64,000 nt of DNA. It comes from Marsupella aquatica (taxonomy: Eukaryota > Marchantiophyta). Position 1 is the stretch's first letter. Each line of letters opens with the position of its first letter. The stretch spans positions 5,828,001-5,892,000 of the forward strand of contig OZ316897.1 of NCBI GenBank assembly GCA_973895155.1. Reading direction: 5' to 3'. The notes under the pieces were generated by a model that was given only the letters and a program-made list of their open reading frames with translations, was not told the origin of the DNA and did no database searches. Shown piece by piece: positions 1 through 9,513 of this stretch. The position numbers were made by a program, and so were the translations under genes.

Positions 1-1220
1 AAATGATGCTGACCCCAGAAGAGGCGACCAAGGTTTTGCACATGGCCCCTTGATTTGAGATAGTTGGTGCTCGTGGTGATTGGGTGAATCCACATGCCAA
101 ACCCACGCGGATGATACAGAGGATTATTGAATCCTTGTCAGAAGCTGGAGACTTGATTCTTGATTTTTTCTAGGGTGGTCAAGTGATGAAGACAGCATTC
201 TTGGTGCAACGTGAATGCTTTGTTTATTGTGACTCTCAAGATGAGAGACACTTTGTGGAAGCGTATGCTTCATTCCTTTGCGAGAGGGTCCCCTCAATCA
301 AGAAAAATTGGGATCCTCGTGGTGGGAGTTCTAGGCATTGGAAACCCACTATTGCGGATGTTTCTGCAGAACATGAATCAGCTGATAATTCCGAAGAATT
401 GGGCGCTAAGTCAGTCAAAGATGATGGGGCATCAGAGGTGGCGTATGCGAAGAATTTGGATGACCATGTAGGTCAAAGTGAAAGCATAGAACCCTACGAT
501 GTTGATGATAATGTTGGTCTTGCACCACGCCCTTCATCAGGTGCAGATGACGTCCCTGTGGAACCCTATGAAGTTGAGGTTGATGACAACTTGGACAAGG
601 ATGGTCTCAATCCAAATGTGGTGCAACGAGAAACGGACGGAATTGGAGAACCAATTGATATTGATACATTTGAAAATCGTTCGTCAATCAATTTGGTCAC
701 TGACGATGGAGACAGGCAGGTCAATTTGAATGAAGCTGACACCCAAGAATTGATTCCCGGGACGGCTTTTGAAGTACGTGAGATTCCCATGACCCTAGAA
801 GCTCGTACATCAACGACTGTTGAGAACCAGGCAGGTGCTTCAATTTGTCCTGACACAATCTTTTGAGCTTCTGATGACAAATTGGTTTTTGTTCGTTCAC
901 ACTCAGGAAGTCCAGTTGTCCTTCCTCTCTCAAAGAAAAAAGGGAATAGAGTTGGATCAACCGGATGGAGGTCACTTGAACGTGATGCACGATGTTACGT
1001 GTGGAAAAGTGGGCCAAATAGAGGCCAAGAAGTTTCATTGGATGCTGCTACATCGATTCTTAACAGGACGGAGTATAGGAGAGGAGAATTGGGATTGATA
1101 ACTCCTGTTTGGACGTCACCTTATTGGGTAGAACAAAGTACTTCAGATGTCAATTTTGAAATCCAAGAGGAGTTGGGTGTTGACATTATTGATGAATACG
1201 GATCTCTTTTTTCAGACTGA
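1..1220 (+). pseudogene. Relic of an N4/N6 amino-methyltransferase-like gene (C-terminal half)
   Basis: One reading frame runs from the window edge to the TGA at 1218-1220, broken by in-frame stops at 51-53 (TGA), 171-173 (TAG) and 864-866 (TGA). Early in the frame come an NPHAKP motif, a helix ending SEAGDLILDFF, the TAG, then GGQVMKTAF and an acidic RECFVYCDSQDE block. This is the order of motif X, motif I (here split by the stop) and motif II in permuted beta-class amino-methyltransferases, whose SPPY/DPPY motif IV precedes motif I and would lie left of the window. The TAG could alternatively be the end of an intron (pyrimidine run then CTAG), which would spare that stop. After the domain comes an acidic tail with two EPY(D/E)V-type repeats, then a separate basic block. 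Known background: DNA N4-cytosine methyltransferases of this class exist in early land plants. Whether this one acted on DNA is unknown. Pseudogene status is likely. Confidence 0.55.
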
Positions 1221-1279
1221 GATCAAACCGTCTGACTTTCCATTTTTTCATACCAATCTAAAATACTTTTCGGTCTCAC

Positions 1280-1341
1280 AGAATGCGGTCAGCAATTAGA
1301 GCCTCGATATCCACCTACGCTCTTTGGGGCTTCTAAAAATG
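1280..1341 (+). CDS. Candidate exon just upstream of the HAD-phosphatase exon
   Basis: A polypyrimidine stretch ending CTCACAG at 1279 looks like an acceptor, and GTATGT starting at 1342 looks like a donor. The 62-base interval is open in the frame that leaves one base (G) at its end. The exon at 29174 begins with two bases that complete a GAA codon and continue the frame into the FCP1-like domain. The predicted peptide ends FGASKN and would lead into ESRPCPIKRK. Spliced continuity is an inference from phase and splice motifs. Whether this exon also joins the methyltransferase-like frame upstream cannot be decided, because a stop at 1218-1220 lies between them. Confidence 0.45.
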
Positions 1342-1346
1342 GTATG

Positions 1347-1485
1347 TGTTGTGGGAGAAATGAGACAAAGAGTTGGTTCCATCTTTACTCTTGGTAGAAT
1401 ATGTACATGTGGCTATGGCCTAAGTAGTTAGGGTAGTTACATAGGTAGTTATCCCAAAGGTAGACTTAACTCAAGTATGAGTTAC
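1347..1485 (-). repeat. Left (3') LTR of the TRIM-like element
   Basis: It is identical over 139 bp to 28917-29055. Its inner end stops at GAGTTAC and passes into CGGGGTGCTC, so the last four bases present in the other copy are missing. Confidence 0.65.
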
Positions 1486-2969
1486 CGGGGTGCTCTTGCG
1501 CCCCTCGATCGCTCGGTAGTTTCTTTCCTAGTTGCTTTTCCTCTGATTCTCTTTGGTGCAGTCGCAACTTCGGCAACACGGAAATTCCCTCTTTTCTCCT
1601 TCCGTGACGTGTCTTATCGCTCCCTCGCTTGCATCGGTTGCGTGGCTTCTTTATGCTATTCTTGTTTCATCATCATCGAATTTTCTCTCTCAATTCAAGT
1701 TCTTGTTGTCTCAAGTTGTAGACCAGGGGATGTGCGAATAGCCCACTCCCCCTAAGTATTTGTTTTTCCTTTCTCTTTCTGCTCTTGTATTTCTCCCGAG
1801 TTTTCAATCTTCCAATCTTGATTCGATTGTCCTTATGGGTTTCTGTTTGCCTTCAGTTTCGCGCTGGCGCTTCGATTTTCTTCGCTTTAGATCGATTCAT
1901 TTCTCTTATGCTTCTTCGCCAGTGCCTCCCGATGCTTTTGCTGCTTGAATTTTTTTTTTGCCTTCGATCAGTGGGGTGAGGTTTAGTCTTTTCTTATGGA
2001 TTCTGTTCTGCGGTACTTGTCACGTCGTAGGCTTCGGCCTTAACTCAGACTTCAGCTTAGATGGGCACATCCCTCGAAAATCTGAGGGTTCGGGCAGGAA
2101 GGGAAGCACGTAATGTACCTTATTCTCGTAAACTAGCGCTAAGTGCGCATACTGCTAAATACGGACACCTCCTAGGTATGGTTTGTGTTCCGCCGCCAGA
2201 ACGTACCTTAGTCGATAGCAGGATCGACCCCGGCTTAAGGGCTTCTAAGCCTTCGTGCTGTCCGCCTTCGATCCGGATTCGATGATACAGGTCCTCAACC
2301 CGTGCTCGCAACCACTTACCCGCAGGCTGCACCCTGTGCACGTCTCGGGTAGTGCGTTCGGCCCGGCGCTGCCACCCATATACGAGAAACCCACACACAT
2401 ATGCACACACATGCATACAATCTCGATTTACACGAAGGAAAAATGATGGGAAAGGATTTTACTACAAAGGGAACATATGCGTACACTTAGTTGACACGAC
2501 AGCCCTGGAATGCACAGGTTCAAGGCCAAGGGTGCACACTACAACGGAGCCCGGCTCCGCACTCGCCCGACGAGCTTAGTCCTACCCCCTCCCCTTGGTA
2601 CTCTGTCATTCCCAGAGGTCGGGACTCCCCGCATGTCCCGCGGATGTCCGACTCTGAAACTAAAAACCCCCCCCCTTGCCTCTATCGAGGGGTGCACTAA
2701 ATACTAAGAGCCGAGGAACGGGGCGTCCTCCCGCCGAAGATCCGCTGACCAAGGTCCTAACTAAGCTGACAGTCAGGCCGGAAAACGGCTGTGTCTTATT
2801 AGAAGATCCTAATCTACGTAGGCTGGATAGCAGGGCAGCGCTGCTGTACCTAAGGCAGGTGCCTGTCCCAAGAGCCTAACTAAGCCAATCCTAATCCTAA
2901 TCTATTCCTACTCCGCCGCTAATGCCTGGCACGCTTGCCAGAGCCGCCCGAATGGGAACGGCCATCCCG

Positions 2970-5561
2970 CTACCTTCGAAGCCTGTCATTGTCCGCTTTG
3001 AGGAGCTGGACCTGGTCCAGCAGAGATTCGTTCTCTCGCCTCGCCGCGTCCGTCTCCTCTGCTGCCTCCTGACATGCCTCCTCCAGCTGCTGGGCGTCGC
3101 TCGTCAGTTTACTCGCCAGCTGGTCCTGCTTCTCGGCCTTGGTTTGGAGCCGCGCCATCTCGGCCTGCAGCGTGGCTATCTCCGTCGCGTCCCGCTGGGC
3201 TCGCTCCTCAGCCTCCTCCAGGTCTTTCTGCCAGGTGACAGCTTGTTTCTTCAAACTGTCAATCTGGTTCCGGAGTCGTGTAATCTCGGCCTCGTTCCCA
3301 GCTTTGGCCTGTTCGGCTAGGGCGGTAAGAGCGTACGCCTTTGCTAACAACTCATCGGCGGCTGCAACCTTGGGTCGTAGTTGCAGAAGCTCAGCCTCTT
3401 GAGCCGCCACTTCGTTCTTTAGGTACACGGACTCCACCCGGTACCGCTCTATCCTCTGAAGGGCCTCCGACTGGGCCCGACCTGCCTTTACGGCGGCAAC
3501 CAACTCCTGATTGAAGAAACAGACTACCTTCCGGGCCATGAACTCCCCGGTATCCCGGGCAATTTGATGAGAGAAATCTCCCAGAAGCCCGTTCAGAAAC
3601 GTACCCTGTACGAAGAGTTCCGGGTGGTCCAAGTTGTGCCTGTCCGGATTTGGGCACGGGCAGACATCAACACGCGCAGGGGCCGGGGCAGTGACGTCCA
3701 ACCCTGGGGACATAACGTTGGAAGGGGCTGGAGTGTCCTCTTGCAGCGATGTCCGGTTCTCCGGAATTGCCACCGGCGGGTCCTTGGGAGACCCGGGTTT
3801 GGGTAAGACCTCTGCCGTACCAACTTCTGTACTTAGCCCGGCTAGTTGGGTCGCATCAACGGTTGCGACGACCGACCCCTCCGGCGCCTCCTCGGTTACG
3901 ATTACAGCTATTTGTGGAGGTGGGGTGGGTGAAGCTGGCGTGTCCACTGGACTTCGGGCCTCGGGTTGGGGCCGTCTCTCCAATGCCGGAAAAACCCACC
4001 TAGCTGGGACCAGCTTTGTAACGTTGATGCGGGGAAGGGTTCGTCGATCAAACCGGGCGTACCACTCAAGAATGATTTCGATGTGGCTAGCGAAATACGC
4101 TTTCCCGCCAATGTACAGCATCGTCCTTCGCCGCTCCATCTCTTCATGGAATTTCTTAGCGAAGTACGACGCCCATTTCCTAGGTCGATAGTTCTCGACC
4201 TGGATGACCTGGGCGGCGGAGATCTCCCCCCGGGGTTCCATCATGTGGAGAGCGTACCTCTGGAACTCCAGCCGCTCAGCTATCTCGGGCATGAGGCAGG
4301 TCCTCATCACGAACCCGTTGTCCACTGATCCCTCTGAGGGAAAACTTGAAGATTGGTACTTGGCCCCCTTGCCCCCGGGAGCCCGTGATTCGACTCGATG
4401 GTCACCTTCGGGTAACCCGAAGATCATCTTGAGCCGTTCTTCTGTGAGGGACATATTCCTTCCCCGCAGCCGAGTCTGTTGACGTACGTCATCATAATTC
4501 TTGACGAATTCTGTCATGTCCTCCCCGTAGTACCTGCAAGTGTTCCAGGGGAGAGAGGCGAGGTGCTCAAATCCCTGAGTCTTCAGGTACACCGCATGCT
4601 TGGGATGGAGGATGTTGCTGTGAACGTTTTCCCCCATGCGATGCATCGTTACCTTGGCTACGGCTACCGTGGCCAACGGTAACCCGGATGCACTGGCGGA
4701 TTCCTTCCTCTTCTTTCCCCGTGACTGACTCGGGGAAGGTGATACTTCCCCATCCTCCCGATCGGGCCTGGGGAGTTCCACTGCGGTTGGTAACGGGCCC
4801 GGGGCGGCCACGGTCACCATGTTGTCTGCTGGGGCCGCTCCTGGGGTCAGAGCAGGGGGTGGGGACGATATAGTGTCGGCCCCCCGAGCGCTTGTTCCTC
4901 TGGGCCGCCTGGTCAAGGGTGGGGTAGCCTCGTCGTCATCGCTAAGATCCACAGCGTTGATGACGGAGCGTACCTGTGCTGGCTGGGTGATAGGTGGTGG
5001 GGTTTGGCTAGGCCGCGGCTGAGGCTGAAGCTGAAGCTGAGGTTGCATGGGCACGGGTATGGGTACGGGTACGGGTCCGGCTGAGTTGGTCATGTTGGTT
5101 GATGGCCGAGTTCCCATGAAGCTCTGTAGGTGCTGGTAGAAGTTCTCCGAAGCGAGTGCGGATGCCCTTGTCGAACGGTTGGTACTGGACTCGCCGTTAA
5201 TGACAGCCCGAACCTGGGCAGGGATGTGGTCGAAGTGATGTCGCTGCAGGTCGATTGTACCCGGGATATTGAAGACCTCGTCCGGAAGCCGAAGCAATGC
5301 TTCCCAGAACCCGATATATTTGTCTTCGTTGAAGAAGTACCCAGATACCTCAGCTGGTCGGTAAAGCTCGCTCTGAGACAGGTAGTCAAAGTTAAGGACG
5401 TAGTGGTGTCGTCCTGCTAGGCGGATGGCTCTCTCGTATTCGCGTTCGATCTCGTATCGGCGCGGGTTGGCGTGTTTCAATGAATCGGCCAAGTGCCTTC
5501 CGGTAGATAGGAACTGCGTCCAGAATCGAATGGCCGAGCTGGAGAGGATCGTGTGCGACAT
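2970..5561 (-). CDS. LTR-embedded protein of gypsy A, 3' LTR copy (863 aa, nonsense-truncated)
   Basis: The second copy of the 882-aa protein, in the 3' LTR. A TAG at 2970-2972 replaces the CAG (Gln) seen in the other LTR and removes the last 17 residues, a basic tail. It is also two residues shorter in the Pro-Val repeat. Other differences are scattered missense changes, for example in the central Pro-rich linker, so both copies have drifted little since integration. N-terminal domain, central domain and coiled coil are otherwise complete. Confidence 0.78.
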   Translation of the reverse strand: MSHTILSSSAIRFWTQFLSTGRHLADSLKHANPRRYEIEREYERAIRLAGRHHYVLNFDYLSQSELYRPAEVSGYFFNEDKYIGFWEALLRLPDEVFNIPGTIDLQRHHFDHIPAQVRAVINGESSTNRSTRASALASENFYQHLQSFMGTRPSTNMTNSAGPVPVPIPVPMQPQLQLQPQPRPSQTPPPITQPAQVRSVINAVDLSDDDEATPPLTRRPRGTSARGADTISSPPPALTPGAAPADNMVTVAAPGPLPTAVELPRPDREDGEVSPSPSQSRGKKRKESASASGLPLATVAVAKVTMHRMGENVHSNILHPKHAVYLKTQGFEHLASLPWNTCRYYGEDMTEFVKNYDDVRQQTRLRGRNMSLTEERLKMIFGLPEGDHRVESRAPGGKGAKYQSSSFPSEGSVDNGFVMRTCLMPEIAERLEFQRYALHMMEPRGEISAAQVIQVENYRPRKWASYFAKKFHEEMERRRTMLYIGGKAYFASHIEIILEWYARFDRRTLPRINVTKLVPARWVFPALERRPQPEARSPVDTPASPTPPPQIAVIVTEEAPEGSVVATVDATQLAGLSTEVGTAEVLPKPGSPKDPPVAIPENRTSLQEDTPAPSNVMSPGLDVTAPAPARVDVCPCPNPDRHNLDHPELFVQGTFLNGLLGDFSHQIARDTGEFMARKVVCFFNQELVAAVKAGRAQSEALQRIERYRVESVYLKNEVAAQEAELLQLRPKVAAADELLAKAYALTALAEQAKAGNEAEITRLRNQIDSLKKQAVTWQKDLEEAEERAQRDATEIATLQAEMARLQTKAEKQDQLASKLTSDAQQLEEACQEAAEETDAARRENESLLDQVQLLKADNDRLRR

Positions 5562-5660
5562 TCAGAGGAGATAGTAGTGGCGACCTAGAGAGAACGAGAG
5601 AGCTGGGGTCGAAGCTGGCGCGCGGACTGATGGACTGGTGCACTACAAAGGGTTGGCTCC

Positions 5661-5669
5661 CCTTTTATA
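5661..5669 (-). promoter_or_regulatory. TATA box of gypsy A LTR (left copy)
   Basis: Minus-strand TATAAAAGG lies 100-108 bp upstream of the LTR ORF start codon. It would place transcription start near 5635 and leave about 390 bp of U3 towards 6027. The box is conserved in the other LTR. Confidence 0.55.
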
Positions 5670-5994
5670 CTTTGAGGGCTTGTTGATCCCCGACGTCTCC
5701 TCGATGCCCATAGGTTGAACCGCTCACGCTTGTGGTGTACCGGCCACTCCACCGGTCTGAGTCAGCGTGCGTCAGTGGCCGCTTCCTTAAGTTGGTTATA
5801 CGGACCCGAGGGAGGGGCCCCTCCACGCTCGTAACCCGGGTGTGCGAATAGCGACCCGCCACCAGCCCGAACCTGAAGTCCCCCTTATTGCCTAATGATG
5901 TCCTACCCCTAATGATTACCTAAATACTGTCGTTATGCTAATAATAGCGGCCTAAGACCCACCTAATGCGCGTGCCGAGCGCAGTTAGACTGAA

Positions 5995-7359
5995 TCACTC
6001 ATTAACCGCCGTACTGGCGGCGTCACATAGCTCCCTGCTTAATTGTGAAGCGTCCTCGCGAACATCGCTATCGGCGTCGTCGTCTTGATGGTGGTACTTT
6101 TTTACACGATCGTAGCTGATTCGCGTGGGGAGTAAATCGCCGGCATACGTCACAAGCTCCAAAGATCCGTTTCGGTAGATCTGATTGACAAGGAAGGGCC
6201 CCAACCACCGGGTATGCAGCTTCCCTGGAAACTGCATGTACCTACTATCGTACAGAAGGACTAGATCGCCTGCCACGACGTCGACCCTCCGTAGTCCTTT
6301 GTCGTGGTGCTTCTTCGAAGTTGCCTGTTTCTTCACGGTGTGTCGAGCTGCCAGTAGCCGTGCTTCTTCCAAGGCTTCAATCTGATAAGCTCGGTCTGAC
6401 AGACTTTCAGATTCAGGTAAGCGATCCCGAATGCTGACCCGTGGAGTGTGCACTTCAAATTCGACGGGCACCAACGAATGTTGGCCAAACACCAGAAAGT
6501 ACGGGCTATGACTCGTAGTAGTTTTGTAAGCTAGATTATACGAGTACACCGCCGCGTACAACTTATCATCCCAATCCGTTTTGTGCGCAGCTACAGTTTT
6601 GTTGAGGATCTTCCCAATGATACCATTTGCTCTCTCCGCCATCCCGTTGGCTTTAGGATGATATGGGGTAGTCTTGCGGTGCTTGACTAGGTAACGCTCC
6701 GTAAGCTGGGCTACGGTGTCATTGAGGAAGTGGGTTCCACGGTCGCTTACCAATTCTAAGGGCGGTCCGAATCGGGTGAAAATCTGTTCGTATAAGAATC
6801 TGGCACTGGTTGCGGCGTCGTCCTTTACCGTAGCCCGCGCTTCGACCCATTTGGTGGAGTAATCAATAGCTAATAGGATGTACCTGCACCTTCGCCTTCG
6901 GGTAACGGGAGTGAACGGTCCGATATAATCAATTCCCCATTTTTCGAATGGTGCCAATGGAAGCACAGATGTGAGCGGGTGATGATGAGCCCGCCTCGAG
7001 GCCCCCGCTCGCTGACACAAGTCACAGCCCTTAATGAAGCGTTGTACATCCCGATGCAATGTAGGCCACCAATACCCCGAGTCCAGAATCTTTCGGGCTG
7101 TCGTAACTGCCGTGAAATGGCCTCCAGCTTCTTCTTCATGCAGGGCCCGTATCACGATAAGTGTCTCCTTATACTCTAAGCAGCGTCGTAACTTTCCGTT
7201 AATACCTTCCTTATGTAGGTGACCCTGTATCATGACGTAAGGCCCGGCTTTCCGTAAAAACACAGCGGCGGCCTCCTGATTGATGCCGTCAGGGATGCGG
7301 CCCGTTAAAAGGAAGGTGATTATTGAGCCGTACCACGTTGGTGTCCCTTCCCCCACGTG
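5995..7359 (-). CDS. Integrase of gypsy A
   Basis: The open frame continues pol past element B. A zinc-binding HHCC region (ALHEEEAGGHF to FIKGCDLCQRAG) is followed by the catalytic core: WGIDYIGPF (first Asp), ELVSDRGTHFLND (second Asp) and GMAERANGIIGKILN (Glu), a D,D-35-E arrangement. The C-terminal domain includes DLVLLYDSRYMQFPGKL and WLGPF, the GPF/Y module. There is no chromodomain. The stop lies 33 bp inside the 3' LTR, so the polypurine tract is also coding. It would paste element cDNA into the genome. This part is undamaged, but it depends on an upstream frame with five stops. Confidence 0.88.
   Translation of the reverse strand, partial: HVGEGTPTWYGSIITFLLTGRIPDGINQEAAAVFLRKAGPYVMIQGHLHKEGINGKLRRCLEYKETLIVIRALHEEEAGGHFTAVTTARKILDSGYWWPTLHRDVQRFIKGCDLCQRAGASRRAHHHPLTSVLPLAPFEKWGIDYIGPFTPVTRRRRCRYILLAIDYSTKWVEARATVKDDAATSARFLYEQIFTRFGPPLELVSDRGTHFLNDTVAQLTERYLVKHRKTTPYHPKANGMAERANGIIGKILNKTVAAHKTDWDDKLYAAVYSYNLAYKTTTSHSPYFLVFGQHSLVPVEFEVHTPRVSIRDRLPESESLSDRAYQIEALEEARLLAARHTVKKQATSKKHHDKGLRRVDVVAGDLVLLYDSRYMQFPGKLHTRWLGPFLVNQIYRNGSLELVTYAGDLLPTRISYDRVKKYHHQDDDADSDVREDASQLSRELCDAASTAVNE
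6028..6040 (-). promoter_or_regulatory. Polypurine tract of gypsy A
   Basis: Minus strand AAGCAGGGAGCTA ends exactly at the 3' LTR boundary (6027) and lies inside the integrase coding sequence. Element B has AAGTGGGGAGCTA in the same place. Confidence 0.6.
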
Positions 7360-8280
7360 TGTGGTGCGTCCCATGGCTCCCTAAACCCAAGAAACCCCCC
7401 AGCTCAAGCCGATTCCCGCAGGTTTCGTGCTTGGCGAGGCCGTTTCCACGGCTTAGCGGCATGGGACGCTGCTAACCTTCTACTACTACTATTAACATTT
7501 TACACACATATACTGGACAGATCCTTCATCGGGTCATGAGATACGTAGCCGGCCTAATATAGGCCTTCCCCTGTCTTCCCCTGTCTTCCCCTCCGTCTTG
7601 TTAGGTATGTTTGGATTCCGCCGCCGGAATGATCCCCAATAGGCTTGGTTAAGCCGCTAAGACCTCTCTCAGCTCGACACATCCAACTCTCACTCCCCTG
7701 CTTACTTTCCTTCCTTCTGTTGATGTGGGCACTCTTCACACAAGTTAATGCGACACACAAATAGCAAAATGACTCATTCTGACTGAGTCATACCATGCAC
7801 TTGCCATACAAACAGTACATCTCATACACAAGTTCTGCGAACTAAGCCGTGAGGCCAACTCTATTCAGCTCTTAGGCATGAGGAAACATGAATATACACA
7901 AGGGTCACTGTATGACTAACCGAGAGCTTCTCGTACTACTTGATCCCAGCCCGGCTGGTGCAAACTAAAAACTTGCTAAAGAAGAGGCCCTGAGCTCCCC
8001 GCTGCCCAGGTACTTATCCTGGTAGTGGATCCGCCATTCTTTGCATCGTAAGCCTAATCTACTTAACAGTAATCTACTTGCCCGAATCTACCTATGTACA
8101 GCAAGGCAGGAGCACAAGTGTTGCTCCTACCAGTGGGACCGCAATCCCACTAAGCTAAGTGTCAGGGCCGCTCCTGGTTCTGATCCTAATCCTAAACGTG
8201 GAGATCCGCGCCCGCCCTGCCCACTCACGCCTCCTCCCTCCACGTCCGCCCTCCCTAAAAGGAACGGCGCCCTTGCACCG

Positions 8281-9513
8281 TCACGACACCGGTGGTGGAT
8301 CCTCAATGGACGCCCCCAACACTTCCTCCTCAGCCACTGCCGTTGGCCCGCCTACTGACAGATTACCTGCCCTTGACCGAGTCAACTCTCCATCGGCCTG
8401 ACTGGGTCCACCTTCGGCTTCAGCCTCGACACCGGCCTCGGCAATACCCACGGCTTCGGCCTCAGCCACTCCCACGGCTTCGGCCTCCCCTTCCCCTAGG
8501 GTAGTTGGATCCCTAGCCGTGACCCTGTCTAGGGTCGGTGCTGGGTCTACCTCCTTGATCACCACGGCCTGTGAAGTCGTATTACTCCTTGACCCTGAAG
8601 GTTTCCGCTTCTTCTTCGTTGGTGGCTCGGCAGCTGGTCCCTTCCCCTTCCCACTTACTTCCGGCACTGGTGCAGGTGGCGCGGCTTGTCCTTCGGCAAT
8701 TACCACCCCTGGTAACTGGTTTTTCCTAACGGGAGATGGACCTGCTGCAGCTAAGCATTTAAATACTGCGGCTTGTTTCTTCAGCCACTCTGTTTGGTTG
8801 TCGGCCCGCCGCTGTAGGTTCTCCATCTTCCTCGTGATTTCCTCCAACTCCTCTTGGGTTTCATCCAGGTCCTTACGTGCCCCCTCCAGCTCGTTTTTGG
8901 CCTCCTCTTGCTCCCTGTGGGCTTCCTCCAATTCCTTCTTCAAGGTAGCCCTCTCCTCCTGGGTTGCTCTTAGCTCCTTGTCGAGCTCTGCAATGATGAC
9001 AGACTCCATCTGGTTCATCTTGGCGTAAGTCTGTTCGAGCATCTCGTCCTTCTCCCTTAGGTCGGCCTTGAAGCTGGCCGTCAGGGACGCAAGCTCCTGC
9101 TGCAGCGCCATAATCCCTTGATAGGATTTCCCTAACTCGACCTCCTTCTGCTCAAGGGCTCCGCGGATTTTCTCGAGCTCCCCTTTCAACGCCCATTCCT
9201 TTCTTTGGGTCTCCGCCATGGCCCGGCTGTTGGCTGTTATGTGGGCCTCCTCTGTATTCTTCAGCTCTTGCTTCCACTTCTCCCTCTCTTTGATCGTGTC
9301 GGCCAACTCTTCCTGCGTCTGAGTCAGTTTATCCTTGATATTCTGATTATCAGCCTGCGCGGTGTCCAACTGCCCCTGCATGATGTTCAGCTCATGTCGT
9401 TTAATCCGCAGTTCATCTTGGGCTTTCTTGGCCGCCCTTAGATCTTCAATCTCGGCTTCCATCCTCCTAAGCCGCCGAATGACCTCGTCCTTCTTGCTTC
9501 TCTCTAAAGCCAC
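8281..9513 (-). CDS. LTR-embedded ORF2 of gypsy B, 3' LTR copy (410 aa coiled coil)
   Basis: The frame opens at a GTG and upstream residues; the first in-frame ATG is 17 codons on (RRMEAEIEDL). About 240 residues of uninterrupted heptad repeats (for example TQEELADTIKEREKWKQEL) predict a long coiled coil. Then come an NLS-like PPTKKKRKPSGS near residue 300, and an acidic Ala/Glu/Gly repeat (AEAVGVAEAEAVGIAEAG). The architecture parallels the C-terminal half of the A LTR protein. No enzymatic motif is visible. The lack of an early ATG and the -1 overlap favour expression as an extension of ORF1. Confidence 0.65.
   Translation of the reverse strand: MALERSKKDEVIRRLRRMEAEIEDLRAAKKAQDELRIKRHELNIMQGQLDTAQADNQNIKDKLTQTQEELADTIKEREKWKQELKNTEEAHITANSRAMAETQRKEWALKGELEKIRGALEQKEVELGKSYQGIMALQQELASLTASFKADLREKDEMLEQTYAKMNQMESVIIAELDKELRATQEERATLKKELEEAHREQEEAKNELEGARKDLDETQEELEEITRKMENLQRRADNQTEWLKKQAAVFKCLAAAGPSPVRKNQLPGVVIAEGQAAPPAPVPEVSGKGKGPAAEPPTKKKRKPSGSRSNTTSQAVVIKEVDPAPTLDRVTARDPTTLGEGEAEAVGVAEAEAVGIAEAGVEAEAEGGPSQADGELTRSRAGNLSVGGPTAVAEEEVLGASIEDPPPVS

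Larger units (their letters stand above)
2018..6027 (-). repeat. Left (3') LTR of gypsy A, 4010 bp, with embedded ORF
   Basis: Begins TGTCAC and ends GTCACA on the plus strand, matching 24278-28293. It contains the LTR-encoded reading frame (2970-5561) and a TATA-like box (5661-5669). The far segment 2018-2969 has no coding frame. Relative to the other copy it is 6 bp shorter, in a GGGTAC-type microsatellite near 5055. Confidence 0.93.

Noticed and set aside
1477-1979. Small plus-strand frames in the TRIM-like element
   Set aside because: Pyrimidine-rich, phase-overlapping frames without domains; likely non-coding.
2922-3320. Plus-strand Leu-rich frame of 132 codons, repeated at 25182-25580
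   Set aside because: Antisense shadow of the coiled-coil end of the gypsy A LTR protein.
3634-4191. Plus-strand 185-codon frame, also at 25894-26451
   Set aside because: Antisense of the Pro-rich linker and central domain of the A LTR protein; no domain and poor start context.
8519-9028. Plus-strand Ser-rich frame of 169 codons, repeated at 17707-18216
   Set aside because: It is the antisense shadow of the minus-strand coiled-coil frame in the gypsy B LTR; its Ser/Leu bias follows from Glu/Lys codons on the other strand.
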